Origin: Halorutilus salinus
GTDB taxonomy: Archaea; Halobacteriota; Halobacteria; Halobacteriales; Halorutilaceae
Assembly: GCF_026242195.1 (NCBI RefSeq)
Contig: NZ_RKLV01000003.1
Location: forward strand, 124,001 to 188,000
Length of the DNA: 64,000 bases
Direction of reading: 5' to 3'
The notes below the pieces were generated by a model. It was not told the origin of the DNA and made no database searches. It saw nothing but the letters and a program-made list of their open reading frames with translations. Position 1 is the stretch's first letter; every line of letters starts with the position of its first letter. A program made the position numbers and the translations under genes. Shown here in pieces: positions 15,161 through 24,211 of the stretch.

Positions 15161-16195
15161 CTACAGTTCGGTGTCGGGTACGAGAACCACCTTCCCGAAG
15201 CCGTCGCGTTCCTCCAACATCCTGTGCCCCTCCTTCGCCTCACTCATGGGTAACGTCGCGCGTATACGCGGTTCGAGCGCACCCTCCCAGACGAGCGAAA
15301 GTACGTCGTCTACCTCACCGCGCGTCGCCATCGTAGAGCCGTACACGTCAAGCTGGTTCCAGAAGATCCTGTTTATATCCGTCGTCGCGTCGCCGCCCGT
15401 CGTCGCTCCGCACGTGACGAGTCTGCCGCCCTTTGCGAGCGAGGCAAGCGAGTCGCGCCACGTCTCCTTTCCGACATGGTCGACTACGACATCGACGCCG
15501 CGTCCGTCGGTCGCCTCGCGGACGGCGTCGGCGAAGTTCTCGTCGGTGTAGTCGAAGACGCGTTCCGCGCCGAGTTTGCGTGCTGTCTCCGCCTTCTCGT
15601 CGCTTCCCGCCGTCGCGTAGACCGTCGCCCCTGCGTGCCGGGCTATCTGTACGCACGCGTGTCCCACGCCGCCCGAAGCGCCGAGGACGAGGACGTTCTC
15701 GGTTGGACGCAGACCGGCGCGCGTTACGAGCATACGCCACGCCGTGCCGAAGACGAGAGGAGCGGCGGCGGCGCGTTTCATATCGACATCATCGGGTACG
15801 CGTACGAGGTTCTCCGCGGGTACTGAGACGCGTTCGGCGTGTACGCCCTCGACGTGTTCGCCGATTATGTGGAAGCTGGTGCAGAGGGGTTCGTCACCGT
15901 TTCTGCAGAACTCACAGTCGCCACACGCGACACCCGACCAGACCGCGACGCCGTCGCCCTCGTCGAAACGCGTCGCGCCGCCGTCGACGACAACGCCCGC
16001 GGCGTCGCTTCCGGGGACGTGGGGCATGTTGAGGTCGATACCCGGAAGACCCCGGCGCGTCCATACGTCGAGATGGTTGAGAGCCGCGGCTTTCACGTCT
16101 ATCAGAACCTCGCCTTCTTTGCGCGTCGGCTCCTCGCTTTCGCCGTACCCTATAACGTCGCGCCCGCCGTGTTCCGAGAAACGGACAGCCTTCAT
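15161..16195 (-). CDS. Zinc-binding alcohol dehydrogenase / quinone oxidoreductase family
   Basis: 344 aa medium-chain dehydrogenase/reductase. GroES-like N-terminal domain with structural zinc cysteines in ACGDCEFCRNGDEPLC, and a Rossmann domain with the NAD(P) motif VLVLGASGGVGHACVQIARH. The catalytic zinc ligands of true alcohol dehydrogenases are incomplete (NHLDVWTRRGLPG replaces the usual Cys/His motif), so a quinone-oxidoreductase-like or other reductase activity is likely. Substrate unknown. Divergent from the following usp gene with about 97 bp between the starts. Confidence 0.85.
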   Translation of the reverse strand: MKAVRFSEHGGRDVIGYGESEEPTRKEGEVLIDVKAAALNHLDVWTRRGLPGIDLNMPHVPGSDAAGVVVDGGATRFDEGDGVAVWSGVACGDCEFCRNGDEPLCTSFHIIGEHVEGVHAERVSVPAENLVRVPDDVDMKRAAAAPLVFGTAWRMLVTRAGLRPTENVLVLGASGGVGHACVQIARHAGATVYATAGSDEKAETARKLGAERVFDYTDENFADAVREATDGRGVDVVVDHVGKETWRDSLASLAKGGRLVTCGATTGGDATTDINRIFWNQLDVYGSTMATRGEVDDVLSLVWEGALEPRIRATLPMSEAKEGHRMLEERDGFGKVVLVPDTEL

Positions 16196-16292
16196 AGACT
16201 CACGTCGTACCCTCGCGTCAAAACCCCACCGAACGACTGTGACGTATCCTTCCGAACGGTGGTATTATTATGCATCACACCGAACCGCGCAC

Positions 16293-16718
16293 GTGAAACT
16301 CACACAGACAGTCGTCGTACCCGTTGCAAGCCCCGATGACGCGACGACGACCGCCGAAGCCGTCGCGCCGTATCTCGGTGAGGTCGAACGTCTTGTCTTT
16401 GTATACGTGGTCGAGAAGGCGGGCGGAGCGCCCGACAAGGCGTCGGTCGAACAGCGCGAGGGGTACGCCGACGAGATATTTGAGACGGCGCGCGAAACCA
16501 TCGGCGCGAACGGGTCGTCGACGGAGATCGACGGACGTGTCGTATACGGAACCGGTATAGCGGATGCTGTCTTCGACCTCTGTGACAAGATAGGCGCTGA
16601 GTCCGTCGCACTCGTCCCGCGCGACTCCAGCCGTCTGCTCGATCTCCTCGTCGGCGGCAGAATGGACGCGTTCGTACGAGACAACAACGTCCCCGTCGTC
16701 GTTCTACCAAATGACTGA
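16293..16718 (+). CDS. Universal stress protein, single domain
   Basis: 141 aa from GTG 16293 (VKLTQTVVVPVASPDDATTT). TATTATTA at about 16263-16270 lies 24 bp upstream, fixing this leaderless start, although the frame is open far upstream. A single USP fold (Rossmann-like): VERLVFVYVVEKAGG, ADAVFDLCDKIGAESVALVP and C-terminal VPVVVLPND. The ATP-binding G-x2-G-x9-GS motif is not intact, so it is probably of the non-nucleotide-binding type. Its last 8 bases overlap the start of the APC permease-USP gene, a clear operon; it likely regulates or partners that transporter. Confidence 0.88.
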   Translation: MKLTQTVVVPVASPDDATTTAEAVAPYLGEVERLVFVYVVEKAGGAPDKASVEQREGYADEIFETARETIGANGSSTEIDGRVVYGTGIADAVFDLCDKIGAESVALVPRDSSRLLDLLVGGRMDAFVRDNNVPVVVLPND

Positions 16719-18984
16719 CGACGAACTCGCAAAGGATCTCGGTCTACTCTCCGCCCTTACCATCGGCATAGGTACGATGATAGGCGCGGGCATCTTCGTG
16801 CTACCCGGACTCGCCGCCGAGGAAGCGGGTCCCGCCGTCGCGCTCTCTTTCGTCCTCGGCGGTGCGATAGCTATGTTAACCGCACTGTCGGCGAGCGAAC
16901 TCGGTACCGCGATGCCCAAGGCGGGCGGCGCTTACTACTACATAAACCGCGCCCTCGGACCCCTGTTCGGAAGCGTCGCCGGATGGGGTAACTGGCTCGG
17001 TCTCTCGTTCGCATCCGCTTTCTACGTCGTCGGCTTCGGTAGCTACCTCGCCGTCTTCGTCACGCTACCCTCGCTCGATCTCGTCGTCCTCACGCTCTCA
17101 CCCGCACAGGTCGGCGGCGTCGTCGCGGGTCTCGCCTTCGTCGGTATAAACTACTTCGGCGCAAAGGAGACGGGCGGTGCGCAGAACGTCATCGTCGTCA
17201 CCCTTGTCCTCATACTCACGCTCTTCGCTATCGTCGGCTTCCTGAACGCCGACTTCTCGACGCTCCGACCGTTCGCACCTCAGGAGACGGGCGGGTACGC
17301 CTCCGTACTGCCCGCGGCGGGTCTCATCTTCGTATCCTACCTCGGCTTCGTACAGATAACCACTGTCGCGGAGGAGCTAAAGAACCCGGGACGTAACCTA
17401 CCTATCGCCGTCATAGGAAGCGTCGGTATAGTGACCGTGATGTACGCAGTCCTGATGCTCGTCCTCATGGGCGTCGTACCGTGGTACGAGGTGGCTGAGT
17501 TCGGCGAAACCGCCGTCGTCGACGTTGCGGAGATAGCCTTCTCTGGCGTCTTCGGCGAGAGGTTACTTTTCGGTCTCCTCCCCTCCACGGCGGTCGGTCT
17601 TGGTCTCCTAACGTTCGCGGGTCTCCTCGCCACCGCCTCGTCGGCGAACGCATCTATACTCGCTTCGTCGCGCATAAACTTCGCCATGGGGCGCGACAAG
17701 ATAGTCCCCGACTCGCTCAACGAGATACATCCGCGTTTCGCCACTCCGTACAGGTCGATACTCGTCACGGGCGTCATAACCCTCGCTTTCGTCGTCTTCG
17801 GCTCCGTCGAGATACTTTCGCAGGCGGCGAGCGTCCTACATCTCATCGTCTACGGTCTTCTGAACATCGCACTTATCGTGTTCCGTGAGACGGAACCCGA
17901 AGACTACGACCCCGACTTCCGCGTCCCTTTCTATCCCATCGTCCCTATACTCGGTGCCGTCCTGTCGCTCTCGCTGATCTACTTCATGAACCCGTCCGAC
18001 TGGCTCCTTAGCGGCGTCCTCGTCGCGGGCGCCGTCGTCTGGTACTTCGCCTATGCCCGCCGAAACGTTGAAGAAGCCGGGCTTCTCGCTGACTACCTGA
18101 TGGAGGACTCCGACGAGATGCCCGATGCCGCCGTCTCCGCCGCCGAGGCTGTCGCCCCCGACGACTACCGTGTCATGGTACCTGTCTCCAACCCGCGTAC
18201 AGAACGCGATCTCGTACGTCTCGGAGGCGCGGTTGCGAAGGCGAGGAACGGAAAGCTCGTCGCCGTCCATGTCGTCACAGTTCCCGACCAGACGTCGCTG
18301 AGACGCGCCTCCGAGTCGGATGCTTTCACGGGCGACAAGACCGTAATCGAGAACGCGCGCCAACACGCAGAGGAGATGGGCGTACCCGTCGAGACACATA
18401 CGGTCTTCTCACACAGGTCTCTCGAAGAGGTCTTCGACGCCGCACGGACGTACGAAGCCGACCTCGCTGTCATGGGATGGGGCGACGAGGGACGTATATC
18501 CGCGGGACGCGCCGAGACGGTCATAGACGAACTCGCCCACGACCTACCCTGTGACTTCCTCGTCTACGACGAACGCGGCGGCGATTCGTCACGTATACTC
18601 CTACCCACGACGGGCGGTGTACACACCGAACTGGGTGCCGAGGTCGCCCTCGCACTACGCGACGCAGTCGGTTCGGAGATACGTCTCCTGCATGTTGCCG
18701 ACGATCGCGACGAGGGCGAGGTGTTCCTCAAGGACTGGGCGGAGGCGAACGGTCTGAGTGACGCCGAACGCGTCGTCCGTACCGGCGACGTCGAGGAGGT
18801 TATAGAGGACGAGGCGCGCGACGCATCACTCCTACTCATGGGTGCAGTCAGCGAAGGTCTCCTGTCGCGTCTCGTCGGCGGTTCGCTCGTCTACGACGTT
18901 GTAAACGACGTCGACACATCGGTGATAATCGCCGAGAAGGCGCGCCACAGGTCACTCTTCGAACGTATCTTTGGCAAAGGCTGA
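16711..18984 (+). CDS. APC-family permease fused to two USP domains
   Basis: 757 aa. Residues 1-445: APC amino-acid permease with about 12 membrane helices; the helix-1 substrate motif GTMIGAGIFVLPGLAAEEAG is clear. Residues about 465-755: two universal stress protein domains (first begins YRVMVPVSNPRTERDLVRL, second RILLPTTGGVHTELGAEVAL); the second ends with a G-S-rich loop (MGAVSEGLLSRLVGGS) like the nucleotide-binding motif. The cytosolic USP pair probably gates or senses for the transporter (inference from the cationic amino-acid transporter-USP fusions known in haloarchaea). Convergent with the FNT-USP gene. Substrate unknown. Confidence 0.92.
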   Translation: MTDDELAKDLGLLSALTIGIGTMIGAGIFVLPGLAAEEAGPAVALSFVLGGAIAMLTALSASELGTAMPKAGGAYYYINRALGPLFGSVAGWGNWLGLSFASAFYVVGFGSYLAVFVTLPSLDLVVLTLSPAQVGGVVAGLAFVGINYFGAKETGGAQNVIVVTLVLILTLFAIVGFLNADFSTLRPFAPQETGGYASVLPAAGLIFVSYLGFVQITTVAEELKNPGRNLPIAVIGSVGIVTVMYAVLMLVLMGVVPWYEVAEFGETAVVDVAEIAFSGVFGERLLFGLLPSTAVGLGLLTFAGLLATASSANASILASSRINFAMGRDKIVPDSLNEIHPRFATPYRSILVTGVITLAFVVFGSVEILSQAASVLHLIVYGLLNIALIVFRETEPEDYDPDFRVPFYPIVPILGAVLSLSLIYFMNPSDWLLSGVLVAGAVVWYFAYARRNVEEAGLLADYLMEDSDEMPDAAVSAAEAVAPDDYRVMVPVSNPRTERDLVRLGGAVAKARNGKLVAVHVVTVPDQTSLRRASESDAFTGDKTVIENARQHAEEMGVPVETHTVFSHRSLEEVFDAARTYEADLAVMGWGDEGRISAGRAETVIDELAHDLPCDFLVYDERGGDSSRILLPTTGGVHTELGAEVALALRDAVGSEIRLLHVADDRDEGEVFLKDWAEANGLSDAERVVRTGDVEEVIEDEARDASLLLMGAVSEGLLSRLVGGSLVYDVVNDVDTSVIIAEKARHRSLFERIFGKG

Positions 18985-19102
18985 AGCCATCCGAACCGTT
19001 CGTTCCTCCGTCCGTACCTGCGACGACGAAACGGTCGTTCTCACGTACACGGAGATCAGGCGGGATATACGTAACGTCGGTGAGAAAGGGGGCTTTCTCC
19101 CT

Positions 19103-20983
19103 CTATCCGTTCCTTTCTTCGGTTTCCTTCTTTGCTTCTGATCCGGGCGGTTCCGGAAACTCGTCGGCTTCCGTCGCACTATTCCTCGTACCTCTTCCAA
19201 AGAGACGTTCGCGTACGGAACGTTTCGAGGGGCGTTCGGCGAGTAACACCGTGCAGTCTACCTCTTCAACGATTTCGAAGTGGAGAGACCGCGAAACTAA
19301 CCTTGACAGGAGACCTTTGTGTGTCGCACCCGCTATCACCATCGTGTTCTTTTCCGCCTCGCGTTCTATCGCGGTTTCTATGTCGCCCGATTCATCGACG
19401 ATGGTTCCTGCGTCTTCGAGTTCGTGTTCCTCAGCCCACCCTCTTAGGAACTTCTTGCCCGCTTCGCGTTCGTGGGAGCCACCGACGACGTGCAGGAGCG
19501 ATACCTCAGAGCCTGCTGTCTTCTGAAGAACACGCGCAACCTCGGCACTAAGGTCGGAGTCCTCGCCACCCGCGGTCGGCAGAAGCACACGCGACGTGTC
19601 TAATCCACGGTTTTTTACAACGAGGAAGTCACAGGGTAGCCTGTTCGTCAGTTCCTCGATTGGACGTTCGGCACGTGCCGCGCTCCATATACCGCTCTCG
19701 TCCCACTCCATGACTACGAGGTCGGGACGTGTCCGTCTTGCGAACGCGAAGATCTCTTCGAAAGAGCGGTGTGTAGATACCGTCGATGTCTTGACCTCCA
19801 CACCGTACTCGTCGCCTAATCCGCGTACGTTTTCGAGCATCTCGTCGGAAGTTTCCGCGATACGTTCGGCGTGTCCCCCGGAGATGAGGGACATCTTTTC
19901 GGGTGCCTGCACGACATGTACGACATGAACCTTCGAGTCCTCCTTGTCGCTTGCGAGCTTACACGCGAACTCCACGATGTCTTTGTCCTTCCTCGGGTTT
20001 GTCACTGGCACGACGATACGGTGTGAGTCGTCACCGAACGCGTCCCCTGCCGTGTTGAGAAGGGGGACGTACGACCGTCCGACGAAACGTCCAAGCCCCC
20101 ACTCGGAGACTGACAGCCTTCGGTCAACGCCTTCGAGACGCGCCTCTTCGAGACGCTCCTCGCTCGTCTGGAAGTAGTTGACGACGGTAACGAGAACCAC
20201 ACCGCCGACTGTGTTTCCGAGGAGGACGGGGACGACGAATCCGACGAATCCGGGGAGTAACCCTGCCTCTCCGAGAAGAGCGAGGTAGACGATCTCTGTG
20301 AAAGAGACGACAACGTGGAACAGGTTGCCCGTCGGTATCGCAAGGAACGCGAGGTAGACTACTACGATACGTGAGACGGTGTCGCGTGCTGCGTACTCAA
20401 CCCAGACAACACCTGCGACGATAAGACCGGCGAAGACAGCCTTGAAGAAAAGGACGGACGGCTCCGTTTCGATACCTTTGAGCGCGATATCGGTCGCCGC
20501 CTCCGTCGTCGCGGGTTCGAAGACGCCACCCCAGACGAGAACAGCCGCGCCTACCGCGCCGCCTGTGAAGTTGCCGACGAGGACAGTCACCCAGTGGCGG
20601 AGGAGCGAGGGTATGCTGACGAGCCGTTCTAAGACGAGAGCGACGGGCGGTAGTGTGTTTTCGGTATAAAGCTGGTAGCCGCCTATTATGATGTAGATGA
20701 AGCCGAGCGGGTAGAGGAGCGAAGCGACGAGTTTGCTGTCCGTCGTAGCCGACATAGACGCGTACATCAGGAAAGTGATAGTGATTGCGAAGCCGGCGGC
20801 AACACCGCTGAAAAAGAGTTCGCGTGTTGTCGAGGTCACCTCCTCGTCCGCCGCTGAGACTATACGCTGGAAGACCTCGTCCGAAGAGAAACGGTCGGGA
20901 ACGGCTTCGCCGTATGCGGGCGCGCCCCTTTTGGAACGCCCGCCACCCTCTCTCGTGTCTCCGGGTCGTCCGCTGTCGGTCAT
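19103..20983 (-). CDS. FNT-family channel fused to two USP domains
   Basis: 626 aa. A charged cytosolic start (about 45 residues), then a formate/nitrite transporter fold (about 50-320): six membrane segments with YPLGFIYIIIGGYQLYTENT and IPTGNLFHVVVSFTEIVYLA, features of the YfdC-like FNT branch. Residues about 345-610 are tandem USP domains (HRIVVPVTNPRKDKDIVEFA; SRVLLPTAGGEDSDLSAEVA), like those on the adjacent APC permeases. FNT proteins pass small monovalent anions such as formate, nitrite or lactate. The USP tail with an FNT channel is unusual. The promoter region contains a duplicated 28-bp block (20997-21088). Confidence 0.88.
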   Translation of the reverse strand: MTDSGRPGDTREGGGRSKRGAPAYGEAVPDRFSSDEVFQRIVSAADEEVTSTTRELFFSGVAAGFAITITFLMYASMSATTDSKLVASLLYPLGFIYIIIGGYQLYTENTLPPVALVLERLVSIPSLLRHWVTVLVGNFTGGAVGAAVLVWGGVFEPATTEAATDIALKGIETEPSVLFFKAVFAGLIVAGVVWVEYAARDTVSRIVVVYLAFLAIPTGNLFHVVVSFTEIVYLALLGEAGLLPGFVGFVVPVLLGNTVGGVVLVTVVNYFQTSEERLEEARLEGVDRRLSVSEWGLGRFVGRSYVPLLNTAGDAFGDDSHRIVVPVTNPRKDKDIVEFACKLASDKEDSKVHVVHVVQAPEKMSLISGGHAERIAETSDEMLENVRGLGDEYGVEVKTSTVSTHRSFEEIFAFARRTRPDLVVMEWDESGIWSAARAERPIEELTNRLPCDFLVVKNRGLDTSRVLLPTAGGEDSDLSAEVARVLQKTAGSEVSLLHVVGGSHEREAGKKFLRGWAEEHELEDAGTIVDESGDIETAIEREAEKNTMVIAGATHKGLLSRLVSRSLHFEIVEEVDCTVLLAERPSKRSVRERLFGRGTRNSATEADEFPEPPGSEAKKETEERNG

Positions 20984-20996
20984 CAGAGAAAACGGA

Positions 20997-21088
20997 ACGC
21001 GGAGGAACTAAGCTTTGTCCCTCGAAGTCGATCGACGCCTGCGAGCGCGACATCGACGATACGCGGAGGAAGTAAGCTCCGTCCCTCG
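20997..21088 (-). promoter_or_regulatory. Tandem 28-bp direct repeat in the promoter of the FNT-USP gene
   Basis: 20997-21024 and 21061-21088 are 25/28 identical, 64 bp apart, both with the core GCGGAGGAA-x-TAAGCT. On the minus strand the downstream copy places AAGCTTAGTT 23-32 bp before the FNT-USP start, where a TATA box belongs, so the repeat looks like a duplicated core promoter or a pair of operator sites. Confidence 0.55.
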
Positions 21089-21132
21089 GCGTCTCTCCTT
21101 CGGCACCGACGCCGGAACCGACTGTATCGGTC

Positions 21133-23424
21133 TTATGCGTCGTCCTGTCGCGCAACCGTTTCCCCGGGCGTGTCGGGGACTTCACCTTCTCTCTCAGCAC
21201 CCCGGACGACAACGACGTTGCCGGTTTCTCGCTGGCTAATGCGCTCCGCAATCGACCCGAAAAGGATACGTGACCTGTCACTCTTTTCGGAGAGCCCCAC
21301 GCAGATGGTTTCGAACTCGTCGACTGCATCAAGGATAGCCGACTCTGTGTCCTCGTCGACGACGACTTTCACCTCGTACTCTTCGCGGTCTATCCCCGCT
21401 CTGTCGGCAACCCACGCGACCGCTTCGTGACCGCGCCGGACAGGGTCGGATTCCCCGTCGGGTGCCGGCGGCTGGACGTTGAGCAACACGGGGGTCGTCT
21501 CCTGCACCGTCGCAAACTCGACTGCGCGTTGCGCAGCCTTCGGAGAGTGTGGACCGGGACCAGCCAGCGCAACCGGACGACCGACGGTGTCTGACCGTAT
21601 CTCCGCAAGAGAGGCGTCACACGGCGCTTCCGAGAGAACCGTGTCCAGCGTCTTACCGAAGACGTAGTCGTCACGAGCTAACGTTCCGTTCCACCCCGTG
21701 AGAACCTGGTCGGCGTCCTCCTCGCCCGCTACCCGGACGATAGCCTCTCCGATCTCCGGTTCCACGAGAGAACGTGTTCGGACGTCGACATCCATCCCGT
21801 CGGTTATTTCGTGGACGTTTTCCAGCAGGGCGTGCTGGTGGTCGATGCGATCCGATTCGACGTTCCGGCGCGAGGTTTCCTCCGCCTCGATGACGTTCAT
21901 AGCGACGAGCTCCGGTGACTCCTTGTCCGCGTGTGCCCGGGCACTGGCTGCCGCTAGCCGCAGGAGACCGTGCTGTGTCTCGGGGTTTGCCACGGGGACG
22001 ACGATTGTGTACGTCTCCTCGGCTGTCTCCGTCGGCGTTGACCCGGGGAGGAAGTCCGGCAGTTCGTCGAGTAAACCCTCGACGGCTTCGTCGGCGACCC
22101 CCTCCTCGAAGGCACGGTCGCGGGCGTAGACGGCGTACCAGACGACGCCGAGGACGATTACACCGAAACCGACCACGATGACGGGTGCTCGCATCTGCGA
22201 GACGACGACCACAGCCGTCACGATACCCAGTATCGGAACCGTCGGGTACATGAGGCGCGGGAGTTTGAACTCGGGGTCGTACTCGTCGGGGTCGGCACCC
22301 CTGAAGACGACCACGGCGACGTGGACGAGCGCGTACGTAACCAGGAAGCTGAAGCTCGCCACCTGCGCCAAGAGGGCGACTATCTCCCCCACCTGGAGAC
22401 CCAGAAGGATGAGTCCGCCCGTCACCGCACCCGTCGTGATAATTGCGCGGTGGGGGGTGTTGAACCTGTCGTGGGTGACGTTCAGGCGCTCGCTCATCAG
22501 GCTGTCCCGTCCCATCGCGAAGATGACGCGTGAGGCGGCGAGTATCGACGAGTTCGAGCTGGAGATGGCGGCGACCGCCGCCGCGAAGGTGACCGCGGCG
22601 ACCCCGATACCCCCGAACATCGATATCGACGCCACGTCCGAGACGGGGACGAGCGAGCCACCCAGCTCCTGATACGGGACGACCCCCGTGCTGACTATCA
22701 TGATGACGACGTAGAGCAACGTCACGGAGACGACCGAAAGTACCATCGTCAGCGGAATGAGCTTCCCGGGTCGCTCTATCTCACCCGCGACGGTCGCGAT
22801 TATCTCGAACCCGAGGTACGTGACAAAGACGGTTCCGGTGGTCGCTACGATACCTGTCGGTCCTGTCGGCGCGAACTCCTTGAGGTTCGCGGGGTCGACG
22901 AAGAAGACGCCGAGTGCGACGTACACGAGAACGATGATAAGCTCGACCCCTATCATCACGTTCTGCGCACCGCTCGACTCATCAGTGCCGTAGTAGTTGA
23001 TACCGACTATCAGGAACAGTCCGAGAACGCCCAGAAGGACGATGAGGGCGCGTCCGTCGAGGAAAGGGAGCGGACCGACGATGTACTGACCGAAGCCTAT
23101 CATGTAAAACGCGCTCGCAAACATCAGCCCTGTCCACATTCCCCAGCCCACTATGCTTCCGAAGACACCGCCGAGCGCACGGTTGACGTAGTGGTAGCTC
23201 CCGCCCGCGACAGGCATTCCCGTCGCCAGTTCCGCCAGCGAGAGTGCCGCGAGGAGAGCGACGAAGCCGGCGATTAGGAACGACACGGAACTCGCAGGAC
23301 CTGCACCCTCGGCGGCGAGACCCGGCAGTATGAAGATACCGGCACCTATCATCGTACCGCCGCCGAGTGTCATCGCTTCGAGGAAGCCGAGGTTCCTTTC
23401 TAGCTGTCCTGTGTCGGCGGTCAT
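21133..23424 (-). CDS. APC-family permease fused to two USP domains (second copy)
   Basis: 763 aa, same architecture as the gene at 16711 but clearly diverged. Permease part (1-440) with helix-1 motif GTMIGAGIFILPGLAAEGAG. Tandem USP part (about 470-760): YTIVVPVANPETQHGLLRLA, then VALAGPGPHSPKAAQRAVEF. The second USP ends with CVGLSEKSDRSRILFGSIAE, matching the ATP-binding G-x9-GS pattern. Its start overlaps the stop of the preceding usp gene by four bases, so the soluble and fused USPs are co-translated. Likely amino-acid or polyamine uptake; substrate unknown. Confidence 0.92.
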   Translation of the reverse strand: MTADTGQLERNLGFLEAMTLGGGTMIGAGIFILPGLAAEGAGPASSVSFLIAGFVALLAALSLAELATGMPVAGGSYHYVNRALGGVFGSIVGWGMWTGLMFASAFYMIGFGQYIVGPLPFLDGRALIVLLGVLGLFLIVGINYYGTDESSGAQNVMIGVELIIVLVYVALGVFFVDPANLKEFAPTGPTGIVATTGTVFVTYLGFEIIATVAGEIERPGKLIPLTMVLSVVSVTLLYVVIMIVSTGVVPYQELGGSLVPVSDVASISMFGGIGVAAVTFAAAVAAISSSNSSILAASRVIFAMGRDSLMSERLNVTHDRFNTPHRAIITTGAVTGGLILLGLQVGEIVALLAQVASFSFLVTYALVHVAVVVFRGADPDEYDPEFKLPRLMYPTVPILGIVTAVVVVSQMRAPVIVVGFGVIVLGVVWYAVYARDRAFEEGVADEAVEGLLDELPDFLPGSTPTETAEETYTIVVPVANPETQHGLLRLAAASARAHADKESPELVAMNVIEAEETSRRNVESDRIDHQHALLENVHEITDGMDVDVRTRSLVEPEIGEAIVRVAGEEDADQVLTGWNGTLARDDYVFGKTLDTVLSEAPCDASLAEIRSDTVGRPVALAGPGPHSPKAAQRAVEFATVQETTPVLLNVQPPAPDGESDPVRRGHEAVAWVADRAGIDREEYEVKVVVDEDTESAILDAVDEFETICVGLSEKSDRSRILFGSIAERISQRETGNVVVVRGAEREGEVPDTPGETVARQDDA

Positions 23425-24161
23425 TCTTCTTCCTCGTCGGTGCCTTCCGTGTCACGGACGACGAAGACGGGTTCTGACGTATCCATGAGAACCTTCGAAG
23501 GGACGCGTCCAAGTATACGGTCACGGAGCGAGGGCTTAGTTTCGCCTATCACGAGGACGTCGTACCCGCCACCCGCGGTGAGTATGTCGGAAACGGTGTC
23601 ATCGCCAGTCGAGAGCTGTACGTCAACCCGGCTCCGGTTGATGCCGCCCTTGATGAGATGTTCAACGGCTTCTTCGAGCAAGTCCTCTCCGTGCCCCTCG
23701 GCGTCATCCTCGTCCACGGAGTGGAAAAGCGTCACTCTAGAGTCCGTCGGTTCGAGGAGTGTCTTGACCAGCGAAAGGATGTTTTCGACGTTCGAACCGC
23801 CTCTTAGTGGCACGAGAACGTTGTCGACCGAACCGACCTCACCAGGTGTCAGAACCGCGTCAGCCTCGTGTGTGTTCGCGATGCGGTCGATAGTCTCGTC
23901 GCGGTCGTGGGTGAACACCAGAACGTCGGTTACCCTTTCGGCGTGACCGCTCAGTTGGTTTGCGACCGCCTCAAGCTTCCGTTCCGCGTCGGTCTCGTGC
24001 TGGTGTTTTATCTGTGCGGGAGCCGTCTGGCTCGGAACCGGGTAGTACCCGAGGACGACAACATGTGCCGACGAAAGCAGTTTCAGAACCGCCGCCGGGA
24101 TCGAGTAGCTGTCTGATATATCGACCGGGATTAGGACGGTGATTCTGTCAGTGTGAGGCAC
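23421..24161 (-). CDS. Tandem-USP soluble protein
   Basis: About 246 aa from GTG 24161 (VPHTDRITVLIPVDISDSYS). The frame opens at 24215, but GTG 24161 aligns with the USP start and leaves a 50-bp gap after trkH; ATG 24188 is the other option. Two USP-like halves: the N-terminal one (ITVLIPVDI, HVVVLGYYPVPSQTAPAQ) and the C-terminal one (NVLVPLRGGSNVENILSLVK, VLVIGETKPSLRDRILGRVP then EPVFVVRD). It lies between trkH and the APC-USP permease and overlaps the latter by ATGA, so it may serve either transporter. Confidence 0.85.
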   Translation of the reverse strand: MPHTDRITVLIPVDISDSYSIPAAVLKLLSSAHVVVLGYYPVPSQTAPAQIKHQHETDAERKLEAVANQLSGHAERVTDVLVFTHDRDETIDRIANTHEADAVLTPGEVGSVDNVLVPLRGGSNVENILSLVKTLLEPTDSRVTLFHSVDEDDAEGHGEDLLEEAVEHLIKGGINRSRVDVQLSTGDDTVSDILTAGGGYDVLVIGETKPSLRDRILGRVPSKVLMDTSEPVFVVRDTEGTDEEEE

Positions 24162-24211
24162 ATAACATATTTTCGGGACTAACCGCATAAGAGTACCGTG
24201 TCTTCCGTACG

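Noticed and set aside
15744-16292. N-terminal extension of the USP gene at 16293
   Set aside because: It lies antisense within the dehydrogenase gene, and a TATA box sits 24 bp before GTG 16293.
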